The notes: generated by a model from the letters alone, not told the origin. Positions 1 through 8,847 are shown, counted from the first letter of the stretch. The stretch is 64,000 bases of DNA from Metabacillus arenae (GCF_014773385.1 NZ_JACXAI010000007.1:156491-220490); one strand, 5' to 3'. Translations and numbers: made by a program.

Positions 1-550
1 GCTCTTTTCCTGTTCCGCTTTCTCCTCTAATTAAGACTGAGCTGTCAGTAGCCGCAATGCTTTTCACTTTTTCCTTTAAGACGTGAATTTTCCTTGAGCT
101 TGAGACAATATCGTTCAGTGTGTACTTTGCTCCTGTTTCATCTTGCTTTTCTAAAAAGCCATGTATGGAGGTCAGCTGCTGCCTTACCGAAGAATTCATC
201 TCATTCCATTCTTTTGTATCACGAAACATGACGGTACCAAAGGCTCCAACAACCTTTCCGTCAGCAAAAATCGGGATACGACTAGCAATCATATAATTAC
301 CTCTGATATATTGCAGGTCTGAAATTTCTTCCACCCCAGTTTGAACAATGGTGTGCATACGCGTATTTTCGATCACATTTGTCACATGTTTTCCGATGGC
401 TTCCTCCCTGGAAACCTTTAAAAAATGACAATAATTTTCATTTATATAAATAACTATTCCCTCTGCATTCACAATAACGATCCCAGCAAAAGCGTTTTCT
501 ATCACGGTTTCAAATATTTCTTTTGCATATGGAAAATCTTGATTAATCAC
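1..550 (-). CDS. Sigma-54-dependent transcriptional regulator, N-terminal part (runs off the window)
   Basis: The 183 visible residues contain a PAS sensor domain (about residues 10-120, with the VNAEGIVIYINENY segment), a short linker and the start of an AAA+ domain. Its Walker A motif, RGESGTGKE, is the form found in NtrC/RocR/AcoR-type activators of sigma-54 promoters. The protein should bind upstream of a -12/-24 promoter and remodel RNA polymerase when the PAS domain senses a ligand. The start is taken as GTG at 548-550, preceded by GAGGGAGAG. The central and HTH domains lie beyond base 1, so the target genes cannot be named. Family assignment is firm; the sensed signal is unknown. Confidence 0.85.
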   Translation of the reverse strand, partial: MINQDFPYAKEIFETVIENAFAGIVIVNAEGIVIYINENYCHFLKVSREEAIGKHVTNVIENTRMHTIVQTGVEEISDLQYIRGNYMIASRIPIFADGKVVGAFGTVMFRDTKEWNEMNSSVRQQLTSIHGFLEKQDETGAKYTLNDIVSSSRKIHVLKEKVKSIAATDSSVLIRGESGTGKE

Positions 551-974
551 GTTCTCACACTCTCCCTCTTCCTAATTTTAGCATAAGAGCTTAAATAATT
601 TGAAGGAGTTTCATGCTGGGTTTACAAGGAAAACACTAGGGATTCTTTCTCGAAGTGAGAGGTCAAAGGTTAAATGGGCTAATTTATTATTTTCTTTTTT
701 CTTTGATAAGTTTTTAGAGATGTATCAATTAATTTTGGCCGCATTTCAAACGGTTTTCCCTTGTTCATTTAATCTCAACCGCTATTTTCACTTGATCAGC
801 CGCCGATTATTCAACTTATCTTCGAAATTTGAAATATATCTTCGATTTTTTCACTCTTATCTTCGAAATCGGCAGATTTATCTTCGATAATTTCAAAATA
901 TCGATTTTTCGGCATAAATCGACAAAAATTAACGACGCAGATTTATTATATTTCCTAACAAATGTTATAACAGG
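551..974. other. Intergenic stretch between the sigma-54 regulator and ytrF
   Basis: About 420 AT-rich bases with no credible gene. The only 96-codon open frame here has no ribosome-binding site and a low-complexity Phe-rich product. The right half contains the periodic array listed at 815-914. The left end must hold the promoter of the regulator transcribed toward base 1. Confidence 0.6.
815..914. repeat. Periodic ~20-bp intergenic array (word ATCTTCGA)
   Basis: The word ATCTTCGA occurs at 818, 838, 859 and 880, giving steps of 20, 21 and 21 bases. It is followed by a decayed unit (ATATCGATTTTTCGGCA) near 898. Each unit reads roughly TTATCTTCGAAAT plus about 8 variable bases. The array lies between convergent genes and has no coding potential. 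It is one of seven loci in the window with this period. Confidence 0.75.
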
Positions 975-1010
975 ACAAAAAAAGAGCGTTAAATTTTAAC
1001 ACTCTTTTTC
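975..1010 (-). terminator. Terminator after ytrF
   Basis: AAAGAGCGTTAAA pairs with TTTAACACTCTTT (981-1007). Read on the minus strand it is followed by a T-rich tract, just past the ytrF stop. It is nearly symmetric and could also stop plus-strand transcription. Confidence 0.8.
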
Positions 1011-1025
1011 ATTTCGATTTACTTT

Positions 1026-2342
1026 TTAAACTTCTCTCCTTAACGCACTTAACACATTTACATTTGTTGCTTTTACAGCAGGTCTAAGCCCTGATACTAC
1101 AGCGACTCCAATGCTGATTCCAGCAGCTATGAGAACTAAACTTAGTGGAATATCAGAAAACGTAATATCAGTCGGCATTCCGTCTGTTCCTGCCATTGCA
1201 GTTAGTATCATCGGAATAACTGTATTTGCAAGAATGCTAACCCCATAGGAAATGAGAACCCCCAAGAGTGATCCAATTAATCCTATAAAGGCACTTTCCA
1301 TAAGGAATATTCGTTTAATAACCTTCGGCTGGGCACCAATTGCCTTCATGATGCCAATCTCCTGAGTTCTTTCTGTGACAGCCATAGTCATCGTATTGAA
1401 AATACCGATTGAGGCTATAAGCACGGCTACAGTTCCAACAAAAATCAAGCCAATTTTAAACACGTTAAAGAACAAATTTACACTGTCAAGCTCTTCGGTA
1501 ATGGAATAAACCACAAAGCCTTTGTCTTTTAAACTGTTTGTCACTTGTTCGACTTTTTCTAAGCTGTCAGCATACGCCTTCACCTCAGTGTAAGGAGCCT
1601 CTTTGTTTTCAGCATTTGCAGCACTGAGAATTTCTTGTTTATATTTGTCGCTAATATAAATATTCCGGTCTTCAATCCAATCCTTTGAAGGCTCTTCTGT
1701 CACTCCGACAATTTTAAAATCAAATGTTTTTTCGCCTTCTTTTTCCCCATTTTCTTTTATCTTTGTCACTTTCATACTAACGCTTTTTCCGAGAACTTCG
1801 CCTTCAAATCCTTTAGGTTCTTCCACATTCCCTTCTGGATTTTCATAAAATTTTTCAAGCTGGGTTCTTTCTTCCTCAGTCAGTAATGATTTTGCAAAAC
1901 TATACCCTACCACAATTTCATTTTGTGCTTTAGGTACTTCTCCTTTTTCTAAAGATAAATTCGCCTTTAATTCTTCTTCCATATTGGTAATTACCGGACG
2001 GACATCCCCTGTTCGGTCATTCATCTTTACTTCAACAGGACTTTCAATATGATTTCTTCTTACGACTGCTTTGACTCCATCCGTTTCTTCTAATTCTTTT
2101 ATTTCGTCATCACCAGGATCCTTTGCCTCACCATCAACTTCTTTACCATGTACCGAAATTTCCGTAATGACCTGCTGAGACGTAATTTCATCAGTAATGC
2201 TTTTCTGTAGACCAAATCCTACAGAAGCAAGGACAATCAAAAAGGAACAGCCCATTGTTGTTGCTAATATTGTCATAAACAACCGCACTTTATTTTTTTT
2301 CATATTTCTCCGGACAAGTGATACCTGATCATTAAACTTCAA
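1026..2342 (-). CDS. ytrF: ABC transporter permease, FtsX/MacB type (YtrF)
   Basis: 438 residues: one N-terminal membrane helix (about 18-45), a large extracytoplasmic domain (about 45-285), then three C-terminal helices. This is the MacB/FtsX layout, in which ATP hydrolysis inside moves an outer domain rather than carrying solute through a channel. The TTG at 2340-2342 is chosen as start because AAGGAGGTG lies 7 bases upstream and the product then begins MKFNDQV, like B. subtilis YtrF. An in-frame GTG three codons earlier overlaps the ribosome site. It overlaps ytrE by 11 bp and is last in the ytr operon. In B. subtilis the system has been linked to acetoin use and cell-wall antibiotic stress. 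Confidence 0.9.
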   Translation of the reverse strand: MKFNDQVSLVRRNMKKNKVRLFMTILATTMGCSFLIVLASVGFGLQKSITDEITSQQVITEISVHGKEVDGEAKDPGDDEIKELEETDGVKAVVRRNHIESPVEVKMNDRTGDVRPVITNMEEELKANLSLEKGEVPKAQNEIVVGYSFAKSLLTEEERTQLEKFYENPEGNVEEPKGFEGEVLGKSVSMKVTKIKENGEKEGEKTFDFKIVGVTEEPSKDWIEDRNIYISDKYKQEILSAANAENKEAPYTEVKAYADSLEKVEQVTNSLKDKGFVVYSITEELDSVNLFFNVFKIGLIFVGTVAVLIASIGIFNTMTMAVTERTQEIGIMKAIGAQPKVIKRIFLMESAFIGLIGSLLGVLISYGVSILANTVIPMILTAMAGTDGMPTDITFSDIPLSLVLIAAGISIGVAVVSGLRPAVKATNVNVLSALRREV

Positions 2343-3030
2343 CGTAAACACCTCCTTCAGCTAGGACGCCATCATGCAAATGAAACCTGCGATCTGTTGC
2401 TGCTGCAACTTCGTCATCATGGGTAATAATAAAAAACGTAATTCCTTTTTCTTCATTTAATTCTTTAATTAAAGCTAAAATTTCTTTTTCTGTCTCGGAA
2501 TCCAAGCTTCCCGTCGGCTCATCAGCTAGTATGATTGTTGGATTTAAAATAAGTGCTCTTGCGATACTTACACGCTGCTGCTGTCCTCCTGAGAGTTCAT
2601 TTGGGTAATGAGTTGAATGATCGTCCAGGCCAACCCTTTTCAACATCTTGTGAACTCTTGTTTTACGATCTGCTTTCGGCACCCCTTTTAAGGTTAATGG
2701 GAGCTCAACATTTTCGAATGTTGTCAAGCTTGGGATAAGCTGAAAGCTTTGAAAAATAAATCCAAACGTATCAAGTCGAAAGGCTGCCCACTTTTTTTCA
2801 CTAAGATTCGTAACATCGTGACCATTTACAATGATTTGTCCCTCTGTTGGCGAGATGTAACCAGAAATTAAATTTAGTAATGTCGATTTTCCAGAGCCGC
2901 TTCGACCGACAATCGAAGCAATTTCCCCTTTTTCTACAGTTAACGTTATTTGTTTTAGCACCGGAATTTCACGTTCACTGCCTTTTTTGCCCACCTTAAA
3001 AGAATGGGATAAATTGTTAATTTGAATCAT
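2332..3030 (-). CDS. ytrE: ABC transporter ATPase, LolD/MacB type (YtrE)
   Basis: 232 residues with Walker A GRSGSGKST (about 42-50), signature LSGGQQQR (about 145) and Walker B ILADEPTGSLDS (about 165). This set is typical of the LolD/MacB/FtsE group. It powers the FtsX-like partner YtrF, whose gene overlaps its 3' end. The ATG start follows GAGAGGAG. It is the fourth gene of the five-gene ytr operon. Confidence 0.93.
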   Translation of the reverse strand: MIQINNLSHSFKVGKKGSEREIPVLKQITLTVEKGEIASIVGRSGSGKSTLLNLISGYISPTEGQIIVNGHDVTNLSEKKWAAFRLDTFGFIFQSFQLIPSLTTFENVELPLTLKGVPKADRKTRVHKMLKRVGLDDHSTHYPNELSGGQQQRVSIARALILNPTIILADEPTGSLDSETEKEILALIKELNEEKGITFFIITHDDEVAAATDRRFHLHDGVLAEGGVYVEV

Positions 3031-3048
3031 GCTGTTTCTCCTCTCTTT

Positions 3049-4011
3049 TTAAGAACGTTTCCCTTTTTTATAAATTAGAAAATACCCAAGCAGAAAACCT
3101 ATTAAAGCTCCAATAAATCCGCCAATCAGATAACCTCCAAGACTTTCACCGCTTGTAGTAAACCCGGAAATCCCGAATCCCATAATTCCTAGGATCATCA
3201 CAAGGATTTGAACTGGCAGGTTAAGCTGTTTCCATAAAAAGAAATAACCATTTCTTTCATTTGGATGTTTCATAAATGCAAGCAATCCTATAATGAAGAA
3301 CAAGATGATCATCCCGACAGGTATAAAAATTTCCGCTTGCAGGATCCATGGTTGATGGAAGACAAAATAAGTAATTGGGGAAATGGCAATAATCCATAAA
3401 GTGTCATCATTAAAAAAGCTTGGCTCTCCACTAAACATGTAAATATGCATGCCTATCAAAAAGAAGAGCATCCATGGTAAAATAGCTGTACTAAAAGCCA
3501 CAAGAGCCTGTGCAAATGGATTCCCTGTAAGGGCTCCAGCAGCCAAAACTAGAGTAAAAATCATGGCTGCCGAGATAATGCAATAAAGGTAATAAATATG
3601 GAAATAATTAGCTTCAGCTCCCATACCCCAAATGATCAAGCTTGATAACAGGTAAGAGATACCGATGCTTCCAATAAGAACAGCAAACCCCAATGCAAAT
3701 TTCGTCATAAAAATTCCACTGCGCTTATATGGCAGAGACAAGGTATAATCTAATGTTCCTTTGCTTCTTTCGATACCAATAAGCAAAATAGCCATAATTC
3801 CTGCAATAATAGCTGCTATTCCAATAAAAGGTTCATTATTAAACTGAAATACTAAAGGATGGCTGCTTCTAGAAACCTCTGTATACTCCTTCCAACTGAA
3901 ATAATCTATTAATAGCCTAAAAGGAATAAACAAGGACAGAGCGATGATAGTGCCGATATACATCCCTTGATTTTGTTTCCATTCTTTATACAAAAGTCCG
4001 TGCCCTACCAT
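3049..4011 (-). CDS. ytrC: ABC-2-type membrane permease, YtrC/YtrD-like
   Basis: 320 residues with about eight hydrophobic segments and a short cytoplasmic N-terminus (MVGHGLLYKEWKQNQGMY), as in ABC-2 exporter subunits. It overlaps ytrB by 7 bp and has GGAGGAAAACGAAG before its ATG, so the two are translationally coupled. B. subtilis has two related permease genes here (ytrC and ytrD). Only one is present in this window, so the transporter may work as a homodimer. The substrate is unknown. Confidence 0.85.
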   Translation of the reverse strand: MVGHGLLYKEWKQNQGMYIGTIIALSLFIPFRLLIDYFSWKEYTEVSRSSHPLVFQFNNEPFIGIAAIIAGIMAILLIGIERSKGTLDYTLSLPYKRSGIFMTKFALGFAVLIGSIGISYLLSSLIIWGMGAEANYFHIYYLYCIISAAMIFTLVLAAGALTGNPFAQALVAFSTAILPWMLFFLIGMHIYMFSGEPSFFNDDTLWIIAISPITYFVFHQPWILQAEIFIPVGMIILFFIIGLLAFMKHPNERNGYFFLWKQLNLPVQILVMILGIMGFGISGFTTSGESLGGYLIGGFIGALIGFLLGYFLIYKKGKRS

Positions 4012-4883
4012 CTTCGTTTTCCTCCAAACTTTGCAATAAAGACTTCTTCGAGGTTGACAGGAAGTTCATTCCATACTTTTGGCTGTAATGATTTCAGCCA
4101 ACTCTGCTTTTCTTCATCGTTTCTTTCTAACAGCAAGGTGTAGAAAACACCTACTTGATCTAAAATAGGAATCCCCTTTCCCCTTATTTTTAATTTCATA
4201 TCTTCCTCTAAAGCAACCTGAACCTTAACAAAATCTTCTTTAATTGCTTCAATATCCATGACATTGGATAAAGAATTACCTTCTAGAAAGCCGATTCGAT
4301 TGCATATGCGTTCGATATCTTCTAAACGGTGGGAAGTAATGAAAATAGCTGTATTTCGTTCTGCTACTTCATCTACCATGAGCTGGAGCAAATCATGACG
4401 AACGACTGCATCGATTCCATCTGTTGGTTCATCAAGTAAAATAACAGCCGGCTTAATGGCAAAAGCCATAATTAAGGCTAGCTGTTTCTTTAAACCTGTA
4501 GAAAGCTCTCGATATTTTTTCGTTTCAGGAATATCATATCGGTTCATTAATTCATTAGCATATGTGACATCAAAATCAGGGTAAATCTCTTTTAAGATTC
4601 TGACTAGCTGCTTGTAAGTAAACCTTTCATAGAAGGAATTTATAACAGGAACATAGACAACCTTTCTTTTCACAAGTGGATGATCTTTAATTGAAATATC
4701 TTCAAATAATACATCGCCGTTATCTGGCAAAATAATTTGTTCAATGATTCTTAATAATGTCGTTTTTCCCGAACCATTTCTTCCTAATAAACCAAATATT
4801 TCTCCTGCTTGTATGTTTAAGGAGACATTTTCCAGCACGGCTTCACCATCAAGTGTTTTTGTTATATTTTGTATGTCAAGCAC
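4005..4883 (-). CDS. ytrB: ABC transporter ATPase (YtrB)
   Basis: 292 residues with Walker A GRNGSGKTT (about 35-43), a divergent signature LSTGLKKQ (about 130) and Walker B ILLDEPTDG (about 155). The C-terminal 80-residue extension is typical of CcmA/YtrB-type exporter ATPases. It starts at GTG behind AGGAGG and overlaps ytrA by 8 bp. It should energise the adjacent YtrC/D-like permease. Confidence 0.92.
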   Translation of the reverse strand: MLDIQNITKTLDGEAVLENVSLNIQAGEIFGLLGRNGSGKTTLLRIIEQIILPDNGDVLFEDISIKDHPLVKRKVVYVPVINSFYERFTYKQLVRILKEIYPDFDVTYANELMNRYDIPETKKYRELSTGLKKQLALIMAFAIKPAVILLDEPTDGIDAVVRHDLLQLMVDEVAERNTAIFITSHRLEDIERICNRIGFLEGNSLSNVMDIEAIKEDFVKVQVALEEDMKLKIRGKGIPILDQVGVFYTLLLERNDEEKQSWLKSLQPKVWNELPVNLEEVFIAKFGGKRRW

Positions 4884-5265
4884 GTCCTTTACCTCCTATT
4901 TCTTTTTTTATCTCCTCGATCCATGTATGAATTTCATTTATATCCATTCCTGCATAGAAGGCGTCTATGATTACTTGTTTCAGTTGTTCTTTAATCATAT
5001 TAATCTTCCCCTCATCAAGCGTTTTTTGAGCATTTTCCGAGACAAAGGTTCCTCTGCCGCGCAATGTTTCAATGATTCCTTCTCGTTCGAGCTCCTTATA
5101 GGCCTTACTCACTGTATTAGGATTGGCAATTATGATCGTCGCCATTTCCCGAACGGATGGAAGCTTATCACCAGGTTTTAATACTCCTTTTAAACACAGC
5201 TCTTTCAACTGCTGGATAATCTGTTCATAAATAGGGGTTGAACTCCGTGGATCAATTTGTACCAT
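4876..5265 (-). CDS. ytrA: GntR-family (YtrA subfamily) repressor
   Basis: 129 residues: winged helix-turn-helix over residues 10-75 (PIYEQIIQQLKELCLKG, LPSVREMA, NPNTVSKAYKELEREG) and a short C-terminal dimerisation region, the compact YtrA subfamily. The ATG at 5263-5265 is preferred over an upstream TTG because GGGGAG is correctly spaced and the product starts MVQIDPRSS as in B. subtilis. First gene of the ytr operon; the inverted repeat at 5300-5342 is its likely operator. YtrA-type repressors answer to cell-envelope antibiotics in other Firmicutes. Confidence 0.93.
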   Translation of the reverse strand: MVQIDPRSSTPIYEQIIQQLKELCLKGVLKPGDKLPSVREMATIIIANPNTVSKAYKELEREGIIETLRGRGTFVSENAQKTLDEGKINMIKEQLKQVIIDAFYAGMDINEIHTWIEEIKKEIGGKGRA

Positions 5266-5299
5266 CAATCTCCCCTTCTTTCTCTCCTTTTATGTCGCC

Positions 5300-5342
5300 A
5301 TTGTATTAATTGTACTATTATGTTTAATACACTTAATACAAT
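5300..5342 (-). promoter_or_regulatory. Probable YtrA operator
   Basis: ATTGTATTAA (5300-5309) and TTAATACAAT (5333-5342) form a perfect 10-bp inverted repeat with a 23-base spacer. It lies 35 bp upstream of ytrA. Inner GTGTA/TACA words resemble half sites described for B. subtilis YtrA. Assignment rests on position and symmetry. Confidence 0.65.
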
Positions 5343-5390
5343 ACACATGGAAGTTCAAAAAGTCAATACGATAATTCATTTCAAAGCAAA

Positions 5391-5426
5391 GCCAGGCTCT
5401 CTTTCTCTTACTAAGAGATGCCTGGC
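5391..5426 (-). terminator. Terminator after the 56-residue gene
   Basis: GCCAGGC (5391-5397) and GCCTGGC (5420-5426) close a stem with a second inner helix (TCTCTTA/TAAGAGA). On the minus strand it is followed by TTTGCTTTG. Confidence 0.75.
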
Positions 5427-5440
5427 ATGTTTGTTATCCT

Positions 5441-5611
5441 TTATTCTGTATGTTCAGTACGTTGTTTCGATTTGATTGGCTGACCCTGATTTTTATATTT
5501 CTTTTTAGATGTTTTTACTGGATCATATTCTTTTCCAAATTCTACGTCATTGCTATTTATACCGTTTTTTGTTTTTTGTTCAGGATTATTTTGCTTTGAA
5601 CGTTTTTTCAT
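5441..5611 (-). CDS. Small basic, Lys/Gln/Asn-rich hypothetical protein
   Basis: 56 residues starting MKKRSKQNNPEQK and ending KSKQRTEHTE. It has no hydrophobic segment and is strongly basic. The ATG at 5609-5611 has AAGGAG six bases upstream, and a good terminator follows the stop, so it is a real gene despite its size. It sits 12 bp downstream of ytzC and is probably co-transcribed. Composition recalls small spore-type proteins, but I do not recognise the family and claim no function. Confidence 0.7.
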   Translation of the reverse strand: MKKRSKQNNPEQKTKNGINSNDVEFGKEYDPVKTSKKKYKNQGQPIKSKQRTEHTE

Positions 5612-5622
5612 CAAATCGCTCC

Positions 5623-5886
5623 TTAGTGTCTTAGCAAGATCATTTCATTTTGAAGCTGTTGAAGCTGAAGCCGCATTCTATATAGCTGCTCCTTTTGTTG
5701 ATCATTAGCACTTAAGGATAGTTTATTAAGATCGTTTACTGTATCCTCAAGCATCTGCTGAGCCTTCATATATTCGGTATCATTAAAATGCTCTTGCTTT
5801 GCCCCTGTTTCGTACTGCTCCCTTGCATAGCGAAGTGTATCCTCACCCTGCTGCAAGTAATCCTCTACAGATTGTCTTGTTGCCAA
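5623..5886 (-). CDS. ytzC: DUF2524 family protein YtzC
   Basis: 87 residues, mostly helical, ending QLYRMRLQLQQLQNEMILLRH, very like B. subtilis YtzC. The start is put at TTG 5884-5886 because AAAGGGGGC lies just upstream and the product then begins MATRQSVEDYLQQ, the family start; a longer ATG frame to 5928 has no support. Function unknown; it keeps its ancestral place between ytrA and ytqA. Confidence 0.85.
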   Translation of the reverse strand: MATRQSVEDYLQQGEDTLRYAREQYETGAKQEHFNDTEYMKAQQMLEDTVNDLNKLSLSANDQQKEQLYRMRLQLQQLQNEMILLRH

Positions 5887-6077
5887 AACAAACGCCCCCT
5901 TTAAGGTTGATGAATAGATATTCATCATGATTAGTTTGTATCAAGCTGCTGCAAATCTGGCATAAAAAAATATGGAACTTTAGGGCTAACATCTTTTACA
6001 TTTGTTTCTTGCAGCTGCCCATGATAAAATTTTAAAATGGCTTCATTTAGGATGATATTAAAAGGAGGTTGCTGAAT

Positions 6078-7046
6078 GTGAATCAGACAAACCCTTTCTT
6101 ATATGCAAGTGATGATAAGCGTTATCACACATGGAATTATCATTTAAGACAAACATTCGGTCACAAAGTGTTCAAGGTAGCACTTGATGGCGGCTTTGAC
6201 TGCCCTAATCGTGATGGAACAGTAGCTCATGGCGGATGCACTTTTTGCAGTGCAGCTGGCTCTGGTGACTTTGCTGGTAATCGTGCAGAAGATCTTGTCA
6301 CTCAATTTAACGACATTAAAAGAAAAATGCATAAAAAATGGAAAGATGGCAAATATATGGCCTATTTTCAAGCCTTTACAAATACACATGCGCCTGTTAG
6401 TGAATTACGAGAAAAATATGAAGCAGTACTAGATCTTAACGGTGTCATTGGTCTTTCGATTGCGACTCGTCCGGATTGTTTGCCAGACGATGTTGTCGAG
6501 TATCTTGCTGAGTTAAATGAGAGAACTTATTTATGGGTAGAACTAGGCCTGCAAACGGTTCATGAAAGAACGGCCATGTTAATTAACCGTGCACATGATT
6601 TTCAATGTTATGTAGACGGTGTCAATAAATTGCGTAAACATGGAATCCGTGTCTGTTCTCATATTATTAACGGATTGCCTTTAGAAAATTACAAGATGAT
6701 GATGGAAACTGCTCAAGCAGTAGCTAAACTAGATGTACAGGGAATTAAAATTCACTTGCTGCATCTTTTAAAAGGTACACCAATGGTGAAACAATATGAA
6801 AAGGGAAAATTGGACTTCCTGTCTCTTGAAGAATACGTTAGTCTTGTCTGTGATCAGCTTGAAATCATTCCGCCTGAAATGATTGTTCACAGAATTACTG
6901 GTGACGGACCAATTGATTTGATGATTGGACCTATGTGGAGTGTTAACAAATGGGAAGTTTTAAATGCAATTGATGCAGAGCTAAAACGCAGAGGCAGCTA
7001 TCAAGGGAAATTTTTCAAACAACCGAAATTGGAGATTTCTAAATGA
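6078..7046 (+). CDS. ytqA: Radical-SAM protein YtqA
   Basis: 322 residues with CPNRDGTVAHGGCTFC near residue 35-50, the variant cysteine cluster that binds a 4Fe-4S centre in the TIGR01212 (YhcC/YtqA) radical-SAM family. The following TIM-barrel-like region includes LSIATRPDCL and WVELGLQT. The GTG at 6078 is chosen: AAAGGAGG ends nine bases upstream and the product begins MNQTNPFL as in B. subtilis; the TTG at 6069 abuts the ribosome site. It overlaps ytqB by 4 bp (ATGA). Recent work on this family and its methyltransferase partner points to tRNA modification; I infer that only from memory of the family. Confidence 0.9.
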   Translation: MNQTNPFLYASDDKRYHTWNYHLRQTFGHKVFKVALDGGFDCPNRDGTVAHGGCTFCSAAGSGDFAGNRAEDLVTQFNDIKRKMHKKWKDGKYMAYFQAFTNTHAPVSELREKYEAVLDLNGVIGLSIATRPDCLPDDVVEYLAELNERTYLWVELGLQTVHERTAMLINRAHDFQCYVDGVNKLRKHGIRVCSHIINGLPLENYKMMMETAQAVAKLDVQGIKIHLLHLLKGTPMVKQYEKGKLDFLSLEEYVSLVCDQLEIIPPEMIVHRITGDGPIDLMIGPMWSVNKWEVLNAIDAELKRRGSYQGKFFKQPKLEISK

Positions 7047-7615
7047 GGCTAACAAGAATACTGCCTTTTAGTAAGCATTTGCTATCTACTGCTGCAGCTG
7101 CTGGCGATATCGTCATTGACGCAACAGCCGGGAATGGACTTGACACCGTTTTTTTGGCAGAGCTTGTCGGGGAATACGGACATGTCTACGGCTTTGATAT
7201 TCAGGAAGAGGCGATTTTAAACACTGCAAACCGGTTAAAGGAAAAGGATTTAGAAAGCCGCGCCACGTTAACTTTAGACAGCCATGAAATGGTAAAGAAA
7301 CACATACCTGTTAAATTTCATGGACAGGCTTCAGCAGCCATTTTTAATCTTGGTTATTTGCCTGGCGGAAACAAAGCGATCACAACAGCTCCCTCTTCAA
7401 CGATATTGGCAATTGAAGAAATTCTTGATCTCCTAAAGCCTGAGGGCATAATTATCATTGTCATCTATCATGGGCATGAAACAGGAAAAATGGAACGTGA
7501 TGCGATCATTCAATACGCCATGTCGATTGATCAGAAAAAAGCTCATGTCCTGAAATACCAGTTCATAAACCAAGCAAACAACCCTCCGTTTATAGTTGCG
7601 ATTGAAAAGCGGTAA
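7043..7615 (+). CDS. ytqB: Class I SAM-dependent methyltransferase YtqB
   Basis: 190 residues with a Rossmann SAM site: DATAGNGLDTVFLAE (motif I, about 26-40), FDIQEEA (motif II) and FNLGYLPGG (motif IV, about 112-120). It is the rRNA/tRNA methylase-like (pfam06962) family. Translationally coupled to ytqA, with which it is a conserved pair. A bidirectional terminator follows. Confidence 0.9.
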   Translation: MRLTRILPFSKHLLSTAAAAGDIVIDATAGNGLDTVFLAELVGEYGHVYGFDIQEEAILNTANRLKEKDLESRATLTLDSHEMVKKHIPVKFHGQASAAIFNLGYLPGGNKAITTAPSSTILAIEEILDLLKPEGIIIIVIYHGHETGKMERDAIIQYAMSIDQKKAHVLKYQFINQANNPPFIVAIEKR

Positions 7616-7718
7616 TCATATATTTCACGCTTTTTCTTATGAGAAAAGCACAAAGTTTAAAGTATTTTACTCGGCAGTAAAAATGTCAATGCCTTATGGC
7701 TCCTAAATACAAAATAAA

Positions 7719-7750
7719 GGCCGGTTCAAGAATTTGAACGGCCTTTTTTT
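7719..7750. terminator. Bidirectional terminator between ytqB and ytpB
   Basis: GGCCGGTTCAAG and TGAACGGCC form a GC-rich hairpin followed by seven T on the plus strand. A-rich sequence on the other side gives a T tract for the minus strand. It separates convergent ytqB and ytpB. Confidence 0.9.
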
Positions 7751-7752
7751 AG

Positions 7753-8847
7753 TTATGAGCTTTTACTCCAGCCTATTCTCTGAATAGCCCTATATGCCCT
7801 TCCATTTAAATAAAAAAAGTAAGAGGTTTTACCGCTCTTTTTTATTAAGGATTTTGCTAATTGATTAATGGCTTTTTCACCTGTTTTTACTTTTTCATCA
7901 GATAAATACAAACCCAGCAATCCCTTGTGAACAAGCTTGTGGAATTTTTGATGAGGAATATCTGCTAAATGATCATCTGCTTTTTGTATGAAATGCTCCA
8001 GTCTGCTTTGCATTTCATTTGTCGAGCTATAATAGCTGCAGAAATTTAAGTCCCCGCCTTTTTTGTCTTCTTCTTGATCGATAAAATAATCAAGCAGAAT
8101 GTGCAGCCCCTGTACATAAGGAAAATAGCTTTTTCTTATTTTATTAGCCAGCTTCTCATTAAAATAAGAATTGAAACCATAAGAAACTAGGCAGAAGATA
8201 CCAAGGGTAGACCCTGTACAAGCTGAAAACTCGTACCATTTTAGATCAGGGTAACAATTTTTGTAACGTTCAAACCATTCCTCCAAGCGGGGTAATCTTT
8301 CCTCGGGCTTTACATGCTTATGTACTTGCAAATCACAATAATAACCTGCCAGCTCTAATAGGTGCGTTTTTATTAGCGTATAATGATCTAATTGACTTAA
8401 AACATTTTGGCAGGTTGCAACAAGCTCATGCAGATAGCCTCCATCGTCCTTTTCATGCCGATGCTGATAATATTTTTTTAAAGGCTCACCAACCGTTAGG
8501 GCATCGAGCATGGATTGATGGAGCATCCGAAAATCCACTGGATCAAGAGAAGTACTTCGATCACACAAATTATCCAAATAATCACTTATCGTTTGATAAG
8601 CAACAATAAATTCTACACATTTGTGCTTATGAGCTCCAGCGATAATAGCGAGGATGCCTCCACCCTCACAATGAAACGTCTTGGTTGCGATGCTTTGCAT
8701 TGCTTGCTTTTTAAGCTCCTGATCCGGGATTAGCTGAGCTTTGTTTTTCCATTTATTTAAATGAAAATGAACAATCGGAAAAATTTCTCTATAGACTTTT
8801 GTCATCAGCCCTAATGGGTGTTTAGGAATTGACATTTGCGCAATCAC
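7753..8847 (-). CDS. ytpB: Tetraprenyl-beta-curcumene synthase (DUF2600, YtpB)
   Basis: 364 residues, entirely alpha-helical in character. It keeps the family blocks KTFHCEGGG, VAYQTISDYLDNLCDRSTSLDP and QVHKHV. The DYLDNLCD stretch is the Asp-rich metal site of this large class of terpene synthases, which turn heptaprenyl diphosphate into the sesquarterpene precursor found in Bacillus spores. It overlaps the 3' end of ytpA by up to 26 bp. The start is uncertain: GTG at 8847 or ATG at 8835, neither with a textbook ribosome site. Confidence 0.9.
   Translation of the reverse strand: MIAQMSIPKHPLGLMTKVYREIFPIVHFHLNKWKNKAQLIPDQELKKQAMQSIATKTFHCEGGGILAIIAGAHKHKCVEFIVAYQTISDYLDNLCDRSTSLDPVDFRMLHQSMLDALTVGEPLKKYYQHRHEKDDGGYLHELVATCQNVLSQLDHYTLIKTHLLELAGYYCDLQVHKHVKPEERLPRLEEWFERYKNCYPDLKWYEFSACTGSTLGIFCLVSYGFNSYFNEKLANKIRKSYFPYVQGLHILLDYFIDQEEDKKGGDLNFCSYYSSTNEMQSRLEHFIQKADDHLADIPHQKFHKLVHKGLLGLYLSDEKVKTGEKAINQLAKSLIKKSGKTSYFFYLNGRAYRAIQRIGWSKSS

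Noticed and set aside
600..890. 96-codon plus-strand open frame
   Set aside because: No ribosome site, Phe/Ser-rich low-complexity product, and its second half is the periodic array.
815..914. CRISPR array
   Set aside because: Units of about 20 bases without unique spacers and without cas genes; the period is too short for any CRISPR.
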